Positions 8,677 to 16,808 of a stretch of DNA of 64,000 bases are shown piece by piece. A program made the translations under genes and the position numbers. Location of the stretch: the NCBI RefSeq assembly GCF_030719295.1, contig NZ_CP120997.1, positions 1,178,001-1,242,000 on the forward strand, given 5' to 3'. Source of the stretch: Streptomyces sp. Mut1. GTDB lineage: Bacteria > Actinomycetota > Actinomycetes > Streptomycetales > Streptomycetaceae. The notes beneath the pieces are model-generated. The model was given only the letters and a program-made list of their open reading frames with translations, was not told where the DNA came from and ran no database searches. Positions within the stretch are counted from its first letter, which is position 1; each line of letters opens with the position of its first letter.

Positions 8677-9312
8677 CTAGTGGCGGTGGTGTTCGGCCTG
8701 CTCGACGAGGCCGACCAAATCGGCGACGATCCGGGGCACGGGGCGGGTGGAATCGAGGGTCGGCCAGTGGTTGCGTTCTGCCCAGCGGTCCAGCTGATCC
8801 GAGATCGCGCGTTGGTGGGTGAGGAACGAGTCCCTGCTGCAGGCCGGGTCCATCCCGCACTCGTAGGGGACGAGGTCGCCCTGCTTGCGCTGCCAGGCCA
8901 AGGTGAGGTCAAGGCCGAGCCGTACGGTCAGATGTGCCGTCGGAACTCCCGCGACCAGGGCCTCGACCCATTCCGGGTCAAGGCCGTAGGCGATCTCGCC
9001 GGCGGCATGCTTCATCCAGTAGCCGTCAACGACCACGATTTCCCCGGGCTCCTCACGGGCGCCTTCCAACGCCATGGCCATCGACCAGATGAGAAACAGC
9101 AGGCGGGATGTTCCGGGCATGTCGGCGATACAGGTACGAATATCCTTGATGTCATGGCTCAGGAATCGTGCTGCTGGATACCGGGAATCGGCTACGATAT
9201 CCCACCGATCGACCGTGCGGGCCCGGTACCCACGCGCGTTCAACTCGGCGACGAATGCGCGGGTGACGGTCGATTTACCGACCCCGTCGGTGCCAGTGAG
9301 TGCCAGCAGCAC
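8677..9312 (-). CDS. Thymidylate-kinase-like P-loop protein
   Basis: 211 residues from a GTG at 9312, which has AAAGGGGAA six nt upstream. The start MLLALTGTDGVGKSTVTRAF gives a Walker A motif at about residues 7-15, followed by a DRW motif near residue 35 and VVVDGYWMKHA, a Walker B-like strand, as in dTMP kinases. The chromosome normally carries a separate tmk, so this is likely a specialised kinase for a nucleotide or small molecule of the pathway. The open frame extends upstream to 9534, but that stretch runs through the peptide gene, a hairpin and the promoter, so the longer start is not credible. Substrate unknown. Confidence 0.75.
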   Translation of the reverse strand: MLLALTGTDGVGKSTVTRAFVAELNARGYRARTVDRWDIVADSRYPAARFLSHDIKDIRTCIADMPGTSRLLFLIWSMAMALEGAREEPGEIVVVDGYWMKHAAGEIAYGLDPEWVEALVAGVPTAHLTVRLGLDLTLAWQRKQGDLVPYECGMDPACSRDSFLTHQRAISDQLDRWAERNHWPTLDSTRPVPRIVADLVGLVEQAEHHRH

Positions 9313-9334
9313 GGATTCCCCTTTCAGGCGGCGA

Positions 9335-9367
9335 CTGTCGGGTCGCCACGCCTCGGCGACCCGACAG
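9335..9367 (-). terminator. Hairpin between peptide gene and downstream operon (partial terminator)
   Basis: A perfect 13-bp stem, CTGTCGGGTCGCC at 9335-9347 with its complement at 9355-9367 and a 7-nt loop. It begins 7 nt after the stop codon of the 22-codon peptide gene and ends 22 nt before the start of the kinase-like gene. Such hairpins behind RiPP precursor genes often act as leaky terminators or RNA stabilisers that raise precursor over enzyme levels. The structure is seen; the function is inferred. Confidence 0.75.
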
Positions 9368-9374
9368 CCTTGTG

Positions 9375-9443
9375 TCACGCGACGTTCGAGAGAACAGAAC
9401 CGAAGCTGACCTTCTTGACCTGCGGCTTGATGTACTTCTTCAT
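9375..9443 (-). CDS. 22-residue RiPP-type precursor peptide with YxxP leader
   Basis: ATG at 9443 is preceded by GGGGGGAGGTGAAG, one of the best ribosome binding sites in the window, and the frame closes with TGA at 9377-9375. Residues 1-11 are MKKYIKPQVKK and residues 12-22 are VSFGSVLSNVA. Y4-x-x-P7-x-V9 matches the YxxPxL leader motif that PqqD-like B1 proteins recognise in lasso precursors, and F14-G15 falls where such leaders place a conserved Gly/Phe. The peptide has four Lys after the start region and no Asp or Glu, so a lasso-type side-chain isopeptide is impossible and only the C-terminal Ala carboxylate is free for amide chemistry. A promoter lies at 9505-9534 and a hairpin follows. 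Core boundaries are unknown. Confidence 0.82.
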   Translation of the reverse strand: MKKYIKPQVKKVSFGSVLSNVA

Positions 9444-9486
9444 TTTTCTTCACCTCCCCCCCAAGTGGATTCCCCGCTTGATTCAG

Positions 9487-9629
9487 AATGGCGGACAAGT
9501 TGAGATTATCTGCCATCAAATCTGCGGACGTCAATCATTCTTGCAGACCGCCATTGCAGCGCGTCAATAGATTTCATCATTCGACCACATGCGGAGGCGA
9601 ACCCGTTTTCGGGAATGCCAAAATGGCGG
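9487..9629. repeat. Three copies of AATGGCGG around the peptide promoter
   Basis: AATGGCGG occurs at 9487-9494 and 9622-9629 in one orientation and at 9548-9555 in the other, so that one copy overlaps the predicted start region and one sits just upstream of the -35 box. The first copy extends to ATGGCGGAC (9488-9496), which recurs at 18768-18776 in the divergent control region of the phosphonate operon. This could be an operator, but no regulator gene is present inside the cluster and the sequence is short. Confidence 0.4.
9505..9534 (-). promoter_or_regulatory. Near-consensus vegetative promoter of the peptide operon
   Basis: On the minus strand TTGACG (9534-9529), an 18-nt spacer and GATAAT (9510-9505) match the HrdB-type consensus closely. 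Predicted transcription starts near 9498, giving a leader of about 55 nt that ends in the strong ribosome binding site of the peptide gene. The stretch is clearly AT-richer than its surroundings. Confidence 0.8.
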
Positions 9630-9666
9630 GCCGACACCCAGGGCGACGCGAAGGACATATGTGGAT

Positions 9667-10485
9667 TCAGCGGGTGAAGGCCATGGCGTCACGTTCCAGA
9701 ATTGCCGGGAAGAGGACATCTTGTACGTGCTGGTAATCCGCCGGGAAGTCGCATTCGGAGAAGAGCAGGGAGCCGGGGAGCTGGGCAGCCGGTAGCCGCC
9801 CCAGCGTGAAGAGGTACTGCCAGACCTCCTCGTGCTCGGAGAGCCGGCCGCCGAAGCCGTAGGGGCGGACAGCCGGGGGCTCGCCGACGATCCACCGGGT
9901 CACGTCGGCTGCCGAGACGGTGCCTGCGGCATCCAGCAGGATCAGGCCGAGGCTCTCGCCGAGCAGTTCGAGGTCGCGTGTCATACCACTGTCGAGACCC
10001 TTGCCGATCAGGACGGGTTCGTCGGCCGATCGCCCGTAGACCCGCACTTCCTCTCCGTCGCCGTTCACTCGGTCGATGGTCAGCAACTGGGACCCGTCGA
10101 GTGCCCTGACGTGGTCCATCAGCAAGCGTTCGTAGACCACGTCCGCATCCGTCACCAGCGTCCGGGCGCCGTGCGGGCGCCAGCGCAGCAGGGACTGCAG
10201 GCCCGCGAGCATGCTGACGCTGGATCCTGTGGTCCCCTGACCCGAGTCGATCACGACCAGTTCGACGAGGTCGTCCGCAAGGGCCTCGAAGGCCGCCCGG
10301 TTGGCGGAGCCGACCACCAGGAAGACCCGCTCGGTACCGATGGCCCGGAAGAGCTCCAGGTTGCGGCTCAGGAAGGTGGGCCCGGCCGGGTCGTCCGGCC
10401 GTAGCGGGAGCAGCGCCTTCGGGCCTGTCACGGCCCCCATCCGGCGGTTCTCACCGGCGGCGAGCACGACGACGCTTTCGATCAC
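9667..10485 (-). CDS. NTP transferase-like protein (candidate CMP-phosphonate cytidylyltransferase)
   Basis: 272 residues, starting with a GTG at 10485 that overlaps the stop of the FAD gene as GTGA. The nucleotide-sugar-transferase fold signature is intact: VVVLAAGENRRMG at about 5-17, GPKALLPL at 21-28, and the metal-binding TDAD at 112-115. This resembles LicC/PntC-type enzymes that make CDP-choline or CMP-aminoethylphosphonate. It is the last gene of the phosphonate operon before the peptide promoter. The PEP mutase in this cluster carries a fused domain of the same fold whose signature is degraded, so this protein may supply the activity. Alternatives are other NDP activating reactions. 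Confidence 0.78.
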   Translation of the reverse strand: MIESVVVLAAGENRRMGAVTGPKALLPLRPDDPAGPTFLSRNLELFRAIGTERVFLVVGSANRAAFEALADDLVELVVIDSGQGTTGSSVSMLAGLQSLLRWRPHGARTLVTDADVVYERLLMDHVRALDGSQLLTIDRVNGDGEEVRVYGRSADEPVLIGKGLDSGMTRDLELLGESLGLILLDAAGTVSAADVTRWIVGEPPAVRPYGFGGRLSEHEEVWQYLFTLGRLPAAQLPGSLLFSECDFPADYQHVQDVLFPAILERDAMAFTR

Positions 10486-12758
10486 GACAGCACACCTTCG
10501 GGTCGGGAAGCGGGGAGGCGAGGCTGCGAGCGGAGGTGATGTGCCCGGAATCCGGACCGGAAGCCTTGGAGCCAGACGAGCACATCGCGCATCACATGGT
10601 GGTTCTGGTCCGGTCGCAGGGCGCCGAGTTGGAAGAACATCGCGCCTTCGGACGGCGGACCGAGCGCCGTGATCCGCCGCTCCTCCGTCCCGTCGGCCCG
10701 GACCGGGTGGAACTCCGGAGTCAGGTCGATCCCACCGGGCTCGAAGCTGCTGCCGTCGGCCGAGGTGTTGCGCCAGATCCTGATCAGCCCACGTTCGAGC
10801 AGCCTCCGATAGAGCGGCAGGACGTCCCTGCGAGGGTCGAAGGCGTGGACCCGGGCGTCCACCAGAGTGTCCACCAGCCGCGAGGCGCCTGTGCGCGGGC
10901 CGGACACCAGGAACTTTCCGGAGCTCTCGTCGGGGGTCACCCTGGCGTCCGGGCCCGTGCCGATGTCCAGCAGGCCGTGCCGGACCAGGGCAAGGATCTT
11001 CTCCATCACCTCGCGGGCGGCACCGTTGGCCAACTTGTTGTGGTGGCGCATGTAACGCTCCAGGAACAGCCGGTGCGACCGCGCCGTGAGACCCGCGTCG
11101 TCGATGGCGTGGCCCAGGACCTGGCGCAGGTCGCGCCAGACACCGTCCGCCGCAGCCTTCGCCGGGTTGTCGAGATTCCCCTGCGCGGCCCACAGGTGGT
11201 CCACAGCCATGAACTCCTCGAACCGCCGCCGGTACTCCTCGGGGGTGGCAAACTCACACGCGCCCAGCGGGTCGGTGAGCCACGCCCAGTCGAAGCGGTT
11301 GCCCCGCACGCTCTCCTCCAGCCGCCAGGGCGAGCGCAGGCCGGCCGACACGGAAGACAGCTCGCCGGGGTCGCCGAGCGCGGCGAGCACCTGCTGCCGG
11401 CCCTCGGGGCCGAAGACGACCTGCGCCCAGCGGGCCAGCGCCTCCTCCAGCGGCCAGTCATCACCCGCGTGTGTCTCACCGGTTGTGGCGGAACCGGAGA
11501 GGATCTTCTCCAGCAGTGCGGTCAGCTCGTCGACCGCGGCTTCCAACGGGGCCAGCAGATCGTTGCGTCCGCCGTCGAGGAACAACCGGTAGCCGGGCGC
11601 CACCCGCTCGGTGAGGACAGCCGCCGTGCCCGGCCCGAAGAGCGTCGCGTAGTGCAGATGCGCCATCTCCAGCAGCACCAGCGGGAGGACATCCGGCTCG
11701 AAGTCGAGCTGGCGTCCGACCGTGCCGCCCCCGCGGGGGGCGGGCGTGCCGACCGCATCACGCAGCCGGTCCAGCGCCTCGACGGTCAAAAAGACACCCC
11801 GGTGCTCCAGCCGCGCCAGGTCCTGCTCCTTGTCGTTGTGCGGCCGGGCGTAGGTGAACACTCCCGTCGGGCTGAACGCGACGATGGCGGCCGGCTCGGC
11901 GCCGCTCGACCGGTAGGTCAAGGTGTCGTCGGGTCCTTGCTCGAAGCGTCCACCGCGCCCCTCGGTGAGGTGCAGGATCTCGTCGATGGCGGTCAGGCCC
12001 ATGCCGGCGCAGGCCACCACCCGGTCCGGCCCCGAAACGGCTTCGGGCAGCGCCTGGTCCAGGGGGTAGGCGTACGGGATGTAGTGGGCGCCGGTGCGGC
12101 GGGCGAAGTCGGTGAACTCCGCCGGAGCGCCGCCGGTCGTCGGGTCGGTGTGCGAGTGTCCGGTGAGCAGCAGGACCTCGTCACAGTCGTACTCACCGCC
12201 ATCCGCGGTCCTGAGCCGCAGCGCCCGGCCCTGCTCGGCCACGTCCACTACCTCGGTGGCGTGCAGCTCCACCACAGCGCCGGGACGGCTCCGCAGGTCG
12301 GCGACGAAGGCCGCGAAGCGGTCGCTCAGCGCCAGCCCGTGGACGTACCGCTTGGGCCAGTCGGCAGGCCGGAGATCGAAGTCCGGATGCCCGGTCTCAG
12401 CAAACCTCTGTCGGCACCACTCGTAGAGGGTCGGCCGCTCGCTGAGCGGCCGCAACGGGCCCGCGTCAAGAACACTCTCGTCGGCCGCGAACCCGATCTG
12501 AGCCGATATCCGGTTCAGGAAACTGGTGGTCGGCTGGGACCAGCTGTGCACTCGCCCCGCTCCGAACTCCCCGCCCCGGTCGAAGACATGAACCTCCAGT
12601 CTGCGGTCTGCCGAGGTCTCGGCGGCAGCCGAAAGCCGCTCCATGACATAGGTCGCGCTGGGTCCGGCCCCGACCAGGGCCAGGCGGTACGGCCCAGCTG
12701 CGCAGTCCCCCGGACCGCCTGCCGCCCCTGCGGCCCGACCTGGTGTAGACGTGGCCAA
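10482..12758 (-). CDS. Large FAD/NAD(P)-binding protein (NAD_binding_9 type)
   Basis: 758 residues beginning at a TTG codon; no ATG or GTG precedes the dinucleotide-binding motif LALVGAGPSATYVMERL (about residues 27-43), and GAGGGG lies six nt upstream of the TTG, so this rare start is favoured. Further features are SWSQPTTSFLNR, EVLLLTGHS and VVACAGMGLTAIDEI, as in PF13454 FAD/NAD(P)-binding proteins, which often act as flavin monooxygenases or oxidases but are poorly characterised. The C-terminal third is helical with no recognised domain. It starts 92 bp after the radical SAM gene and ends overlapping the nucleotidyltransferase. It may oxidise the phosphonate or peptide; that is speculation. 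Confidence 0.75.
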   Translation of the reverse strand: MATSTPGRAAGAAGGPGDCAAGPYRLALVGAGPSATYVMERLSAAAETSADRRLEVHVFDRGGEFGAGRVHSWSQPTTSFLNRISAQIGFAADESVLDAGPLRPLSERPTLYEWCRQRFAETGHPDFDLRPADWPKRYVHGLALSDRFAAFVADLRSRPGAVVELHATEVVDVAEQGRALRLRTADGGEYDCDEVLLLTGHSHTDPTTGGAPAEFTDFARRTGAHYIPYAYPLDQALPEAVSGPDRVVACAGMGLTAIDEILHLTEGRGGRFEQGPDDTLTYRSSGAEPAAIVAFSPTGVFTYARPHNDKEQDLARLEHRGVFLTVEALDRLRDAVGTPAPRGGGTVGRQLDFEPDVLPLVLLEMAHLHYATLFGPGTAAVLTERVAPGYRLFLDGGRNDLLAPLEAAVDELTALLEKILSGSATTGETHAGDDWPLEEALARWAQVVFGPEGRQQVLAALGDPGELSSVSAGLRSPWRLEESVRGNRFDWAWLTDPLGACEFATPEEYRRRFEEFMAVDHLWAAQGNLDNPAKAAADGVWRDLRQVLGHAIDDAGLTARSHRLFLERYMRHHNKLANGAAREVMEKILALVRHGLLDIGTGPDARVTPDESSGKFLVSGPRTGASRLVDTLVDARVHAFDPRRDVLPLYRRLLERGLIRIWRNTSADGSSFEPGGIDLTPEFHPVRADGTEERRITALGPPSEGAMFFQLGALRPDQNHHVMRDVLVWLQGFRSGFRAHHLRSQPRLPASRPEGVLS

Positions 12759-12850
12759 TGGTCACCCCTCTGCTGCGATAGACGTGTTCCGCTCGGCGGA
12801 GCACACCGGAGTAAGCGGACCGCCCCGTCGACCGGTCCGGTGTCGGGCTA

Positions 12851-14530
12851 TCAGCCGGGCACCCGGCCGCCCACGTCGATGATGGTGGCGGTGATGGCGG
12901 AGGCTGATCCCACACAGATCCGTGCCATCCGCTCCTTGTGCTCCCGGTACTTGCGCTCCCAGGCCACCGGGTCGCGCTCGTAGATGCTGCGGTTGTAGCG
13001 CGTCAGGAAGTCCTCGACGAGCTCTTCCAACCGTGCTGCCTCGATGCTGGTGAGCCGCAGCGTGGAACGGGCCGTGTCGATGTGCAAGGCGCCCTGGTAG
13101 GTGATGGTCCCGTTGCTGACCGCCCGCTCGAAAAGCTCGGACCCCGGGATCGCCTGCGCGATGAAGACGTTGATGGAGTGGAAGGGGAGCTGCTCGACGT
13201 ACTCGAAGCCCTCCTCGATCTGCGCCTCGGTCTCGCCCGGCATGCCGACCACCAGAGTGCCGTGCATCAGCACACCCAGGTTGTCCAGGTAGGCCATCAG
13301 GTCCGGCACCTTGGTCAGGTCCACGGGCTTGCGGTGCTGCTCCTTGAGTGTCTCGGCGCTGCCACTGTCGAGGGAAAGGGTGATCTGGTACAGCCCGGAC
13401 GCCACCATGCGGTCGACCAGTGGGGCGCTCAGGGTGTTCACCATGATGCCGTTGGGGGTGCACCAAGGCAGTTGGAGCGCCGTCATCCTCTCGAAGAGCT
13501 CGGTGGCACGCTTGCGGTCAAAGGTCAGGTTGTCGTCGGCGAACTGCACCTCGTCCACGCCGAAGGCGTCCTTGTAGTACTGGATTTCAGCGATCACGCT
13601 GTCGACCGACCGGGCGATGTACCTCTTCGAGAAGTTCGTGCTGGCGCAGAACGTGCAGCCCACCGGGCAGCCACGGGAGGTGTAGAGCTGCATCACGCGT
13701 TTGCCCCGCGGGTACGGGGAGAACGGCACGTTGTGGGCGAAGTACCGCTCCATCGGGACCTTGTGGTACGCGGGGAAGGGCAGCGCGTCGAGATCGGTGA
13801 CGCGCGCGAACTGCGGGTTCGCGAAGACCTTGCCTTGGTGCCAGCCGGCCAGGCCGTCGGCGCTGATGTCGATCTTCCCGTCGGCGAGGTTGCGCAGGAA
13901 GTCGCCGAGCCGGATCTCGCCCTCGCCTCGCAGCACGTAGTCAATGAACGGCGTGCCGTCCGCAACCGCGTCCTGAAGGAACCGCCGGGCGTAGATGCTG
14001 GCGTGCAGACCGCCGGCGATGACCATCGTCTGCGGCCGGACCTCCTTGACGATCTGTGCGTATCGGTAGAGATTTTGCAGGTCGGACGAGTAGATCATCG
14101 TGAAGCCGACGACCTCGAAGTCGTTCTCGGCGATGTACGCGCGAAACCTCTCCTCGGACATCCCGAGGTTCCAGACGCCTTCGGCGACCGGGGTCTCCTC
14201 ATCGATCCCCTCGACGATGCAGTCCAGGATGGAGATGTCGATCCCCTCCTGCTCCAGCGCACCGGCGATGTAGCACAGGCCCAGCGGTGGGACGACGCGC
14301 TTCACCGCGCCCTCGTACACGCACATCGGTGGCAGCACCAGCAGTGTGCGGGGAGTCCGGCCGAGCGGCTCGCGGACGTCGATCAGCCGGGTGTCCGGGC
14401 GGGGCTTGCGGACTCTCGCCGTCTCATCCTTCTCCGCCAGGTAGAGGCGCAGCGGACTGTCCTGCGGAAGGTGGTCGTCCAGCTTGTTCTGACGGACTCG
14501 TAGATCCTGGTCGGCGTTCGGCTCGGTCAC
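12851..14530 (-). CDS. Cobalamin-dependent radical SAM enzyme, Fom3-like
   Basis: 559 residues. The N-terminal part (about 60-240: TLLVLPP, VPPLGLCYIAGALEQEGI, VIAGGLHASIY, DYVLRGEGE) is a B12-binding domain, followed by QLYTSRGCPVGCTFC at 281-295 with the 4Fe-4S cysteines C288, C292 and C295. VQFADDNLTF and SGLYQITLSLDSG resemble Fom3, the methyltransferase of fosfomycin biosynthesis that methylates the carbon next to phosphonate C1 in a CMP-linked substrate. A C-methylation of a phosphonate is therefore the leading guess. Its GTG (14530) overlaps the aminotransferase stop as GTGA. Other class B radical SAM reactions remain possible. Confidence 0.85.
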   Translation of the reverse strand: MTEPNADQDLRVRQNKLDDHLPQDSPLRLYLAEKDETARVRKPRPDTRLIDVREPLGRTPRTLLVLPPMCVYEGAVKRVVPPLGLCYIAGALEQEGIDISILDCIVEGIDEETPVAEGVWNLGMSEERFRAYIAENDFEVVGFTMIYSSDLQNLYRYAQIVKEVRPQTMVIAGGLHASIYARRFLQDAVADGTPFIDYVLRGEGEIRLGDFLRNLADGKIDISADGLAGWHQGKVFANPQFARVTDLDALPFPAYHKVPMERYFAHNVPFSPYPRGKRVMQLYTSRGCPVGCTFCASTNFSKRYIARSVDSVIAEIQYYKDAFGVDEVQFADDNLTFDRKRATELFERMTALQLPWCTPNGIMVNTLSAPLVDRMVASGLYQITLSLDSGSAETLKEQHRKPVDLTKVPDLMAYLDNLGVLMHGTLVVGMPGETEAQIEEGFEYVEQLPFHSINVFIAQAIPGSELFERAVSNGTITYQGALHIDTARSTLRLTSIEAARLEELVEDFLTRYNRSIYERDPVAWERKYREHKERMARICVGSASAITATIIDVGGRVPG

Positions 14531-15684
14531 TTGCCCTCCCGATCGGCTCTCACGTGCTCGGTCCGTACGGCGGTGGTGGTGCCCAGAAGACGGCCCAGCG
14601 CGGCGAGGAAGCCCTCGATGTCCTGCTCGGTCATCCGACCCATCGTGGACAGCCGGAAGAAGTCGCGCGCCAACTGCTCCTGAGCGGCGTAGATCACGAA
14701 GCCCTCGGCGCGCAGGGCCCGGTGGAGTTCCGGGTAGCCGACGCCCTGCGGGAGACGGACGGCGGTCAGACCCAGCGATCTGTGTTCGGGGGGCAGCAGC
14801 AGGCGCAGGCCGAGATCCTCCAAACCCTGCCTGAGCCGCGCGGCGAGCGCCTGGTAGCGCTTCCCGCGGGCGGCCACCCCCTCTGCCAGCATCAGCTCCA
14901 GCGCGGTGTCGAAGGCGTAGAAGGCAGGCACCCCCGGGGTGAAGGCCGGTGACTGGGCGTGCTCCTGGGCGGTGTAGTGCCGGTGGAGGTCCAGCGAGTA
15001 GCTCCGGCGCGGCTCGGGGCCGAGCGCTGCGAAGGCGTCGTGCCGTGCGCAGACGAAGCCCAGGCCGGGCATCCCCTCAAGGTTCTTGTTGGCTGATCCG
15101 GCGACCCAGTCGAGGCCGTCGCCGACGATGTCGAGCGGCTCGGCGCCGACGCTGCTGACCGCGTCAACGATCACCTTCCGGCCGTACCGGTGCGCCACCC
15201 GGGCGACTGCCGCGACGTCGTTCAGCATGCCGGTACTGGTTTCGTGGTGCACCACCGTGATGAATCCGAGCGACGTGTCGGCGGCCAGTGCCGCTTCCAC
15301 GGAAGCGAGGTCGATTGGGACGCCCCAGCCGAGCTCCAGGTGTTGGACCGCGATTTTGTGGATCGCAGCGATGTCGTGCATCCGGCGGCCGTAGTGGCCG
15401 TTGTCGATGGCGAGCACACCGCTGTCCGCCGGAGGGACGGACGCGATCAGGGCCTCGACAGCGGAGGTACCGGACCCCGTCAGAACGACGCTGGTGAACT
15501 CCTCGGTTCCGCCGCACACTTGGGTGATCCGGGTGCGAACGCGGCCCATCAGCTCGGCGAACTCGATCTCTCGGTGGCACAAGTCGGGCCCGCAGAGGGC
15601 GGCGCGGACGCGCTCGTCCGCGAGTACCGGGCCGGGGTTCATGAGTACCAGGCGCCGTGCCGCGGGGCCTGTGGGCGAGGTCAT
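14527..15684 (-). CDS. phnW: 2-aminoethylphosphonate aminotransferase (PhnW/AEPT family)
   Basis: 385 residues, fold-type I PLP aminotransferase. LVLMNPGPVLADERVRAAL near residue 12, CHREIEFAEL, LTGSGTSAVEA, DAVSSVGAEPLDI and the PLP-lysine motif GSANKNLEGMPGLGFV (about 190-205) match 2-aminoethylphosphonate:pyruvate transaminases. In a biosynthetic setting it would convert phosphonoacetaldehyde to 2-aminoethylphosphonate. Its presence in place of the alcohol dehydrogenase used in fosfomycin synthesis points to an amino- rather than a hydroxyphosphonate. It is coupled to the decarboxylase by an ATGA overlap at 15681-15684. Confidence 0.9.
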   Translation of the reverse strand: MTSPTGPAARRLVLMNPGPVLADERVRAALCGPDLCHREIEFAELMGRVRTRITQVCGGTEEFTSVVLTGSGTSAVEALIASVPPADSGVLAIDNGHYGRRMHDIAAIHKIAVQHLELGWGVPIDLASVEAALAADTSLGFITVVHHETSTGMLNDVAAVARVAHRYGRKVIVDAVSSVGAEPLDIVGDGLDWVAGSANKNLEGMPGLGFVCARHDAFAALGPEPRRSYSLDLHRHYTAQEHAQSPAFTPGVPAFYAFDTALELMLAEGVAARGKRYQALAARLRQGLEDLGLRLLLPPEHRSLGLTAVRLPQGVGYPELHRALRAEGFVIYAAQEQLARDFFRLSTMGRMTEQDIEGFLAALGRLLGTTTAVRTEHVRADREGK

Positions 15685-16808
15685 GACGAAACCGCCTGCC
15701 GAAATCTGGACGCCACCTCGGGCGGGGTGAGAGCGGGCCGGCCGAGTGCCGGGTCGGATCCGGGTCGGATGCGAACGCGGATCAGATGCGGGCCCGCCTG
15801 CGCGGCGCAGCGGGTCACCGCGTCGCGCAGCTGCGTGGCCTGGTTCACGTCGGCGGTCGTGCGGTAGCCGCAGGCCTTGGCAACCGCGCAGAAGTCCAGC
15901 CCGCCGGAGACCGTGGGTTGACCGCCGGTGGACTCGTACACGGCGTTGTCGAGCACGATGTGCAGCAGGTTGCCGGGAGCCTGGTGGCCAATGGTGGCCA
16001 TCGCCTCCAGGCGCATCAAGGCCGCGCCGTCGCCGTCCAGCACGACGACCTCCCGGTCGGGGGCGTTCAGGGCGACCCCGAGACCGATACTGGCGGCGCA
16101 TCCCATCGAGCCGACCACGTACAGATTGCCTGGCCGGTCCCTGTCCCGTTCCAGCTCGCGGGCCGTCTTTCCGGTGGTTGCCACGAGCAGCGCGTCCTGG
16201 CCCACCGAGTCGACAGTCAGACCGATCGTCTCGGCCCGCGACATCAGGCGCGGGTCCGACGCCGGAGCTGGCCCCGCCCGGTGCGGCGCGAGGGCTCCCT
16301 TGGGCACGATGAAGGCGTACGGGCTGCCCGTGCGGTCCATGTGCCCGGTGGCTCGGTCGAGTGCCGGCCCCAGCTCGGCCGCATCGGCGGGAAACATCTC
16401 GTGGCCGATCTCCATCGTGGAGAGCAGGTCGGGGGTGATCCGGCCCATCAGCTGGTGCTGGGGTTCGTCCGGGAGGCCGGGTTCGCCGCGCCAGGTCACC
16501 AGCAGGAGCACCGGAAGCCGAAAAGTCTGGCAGAGCGAGGTAAGGGGGTTGACCGCGTTGCCGAGGCCTGAGTTCTGCAGGATGACCACCGGCCGTCGGC
16601 CCGCCAGGCGGGCGCCCGCCGCGATGGCCACCGCCTCTCCCTCGTTGGCCGCGGTGAGGTAACTGTCGGGGTGTTGCGCCTGGAGGACGCTGATCAGCGG
16701 TCCGAGGAAGGAACAGGGAACACCCGCGAACGGGCCGAACCCGGAGTCGAGCATGGTCCGGGCCACGGTGGCACTGTCGAGCGAGCCACGCGTCTTCGTG
16801 GTGCTCAC
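15681..16808 (-). CDS. ppd: Phosphonopyruvate decarboxylase (TPP-dependent)
   Basis: 375 residues, a size typical for Ppd/Fom2 and shorter than general TPP decarboxylases. Features in order: FAGVPCSFLGPLI near residue 28, ANEGEAVAIAAG (catalytic Glu region, about 54-65), NSGLGNAVNPLTSL, and the TPP/Mg motif VVVLDGDGAALMRLEAMATIG with DNAVYESTGGQ downstream. It decarboxylates phosphonopyruvate to phosphonoacetaldehyde, the step that makes C-P bond formation irreversible. It starts with GTG at 16808, overlapping the pepM stop, and is followed directly by the aminotransferase. Confidence 0.93.
   Translation of the reverse strand: MSTTKTRGSLDSATVARTMLDSGFGPFAGVPCSFLGPLISVLQAQHPDSYLTAANEGEAVAIAAGARLAGRRPVVILQNSGLGNAVNPLTSLCQTFRLPVLLLVTWRGEPGLPDEPQHQLMGRITPDLLSTMEIGHEMFPADAAELGPALDRATGHMDRTGSPYAFIVPKGALAPHRAGPAPASDPRLMSRAETIGLTVDSVGQDALLVATTGKTARELERDRDRPGNLYVVGSMGCAASIGLGVALNAPDREVVVLDGDGAALMRLEAMATIGHQAPGNLLHIVLDNAVYESTGGQPTVSGGLDFCAVAKACGYRTTADVNQATQLRDAVTRCAAQAGPHLIRVRIRPGSDPALGRPALTPPEVASRFRQAVSS

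Noticed and set aside
3235..9443. Ordinary lasso-peptide cluster
   Set aside because: The peptide has no Asp/Glu for the isopeptide ring, the synthetase keeps its glutaminase Cys, and no transglutaminase-like B2 protease is present.
9313..9534. N-terminal extension of the kinase-like protein up to 9534
   Set aside because: The stretch contains the peptide gene, a 13-bp hairpin and the promoter; the GTG at 9312 has its own ribosome binding site and begins right at the P-loop strand.
12759..12850. Internal promoter or second precursor gene between the radical SAM and FAD genes
   Set aside because: Only a short imperfect hairpin is visible; no promoter boxes or peptide frame with a ribosome binding site.
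14531..14700. Cobalamin riboswitch for the B12 radical SAM gene
   Set aside because: The gene starts inside an operon with a 4-bp overlap to the upstream gene, leaving no room for a leader.
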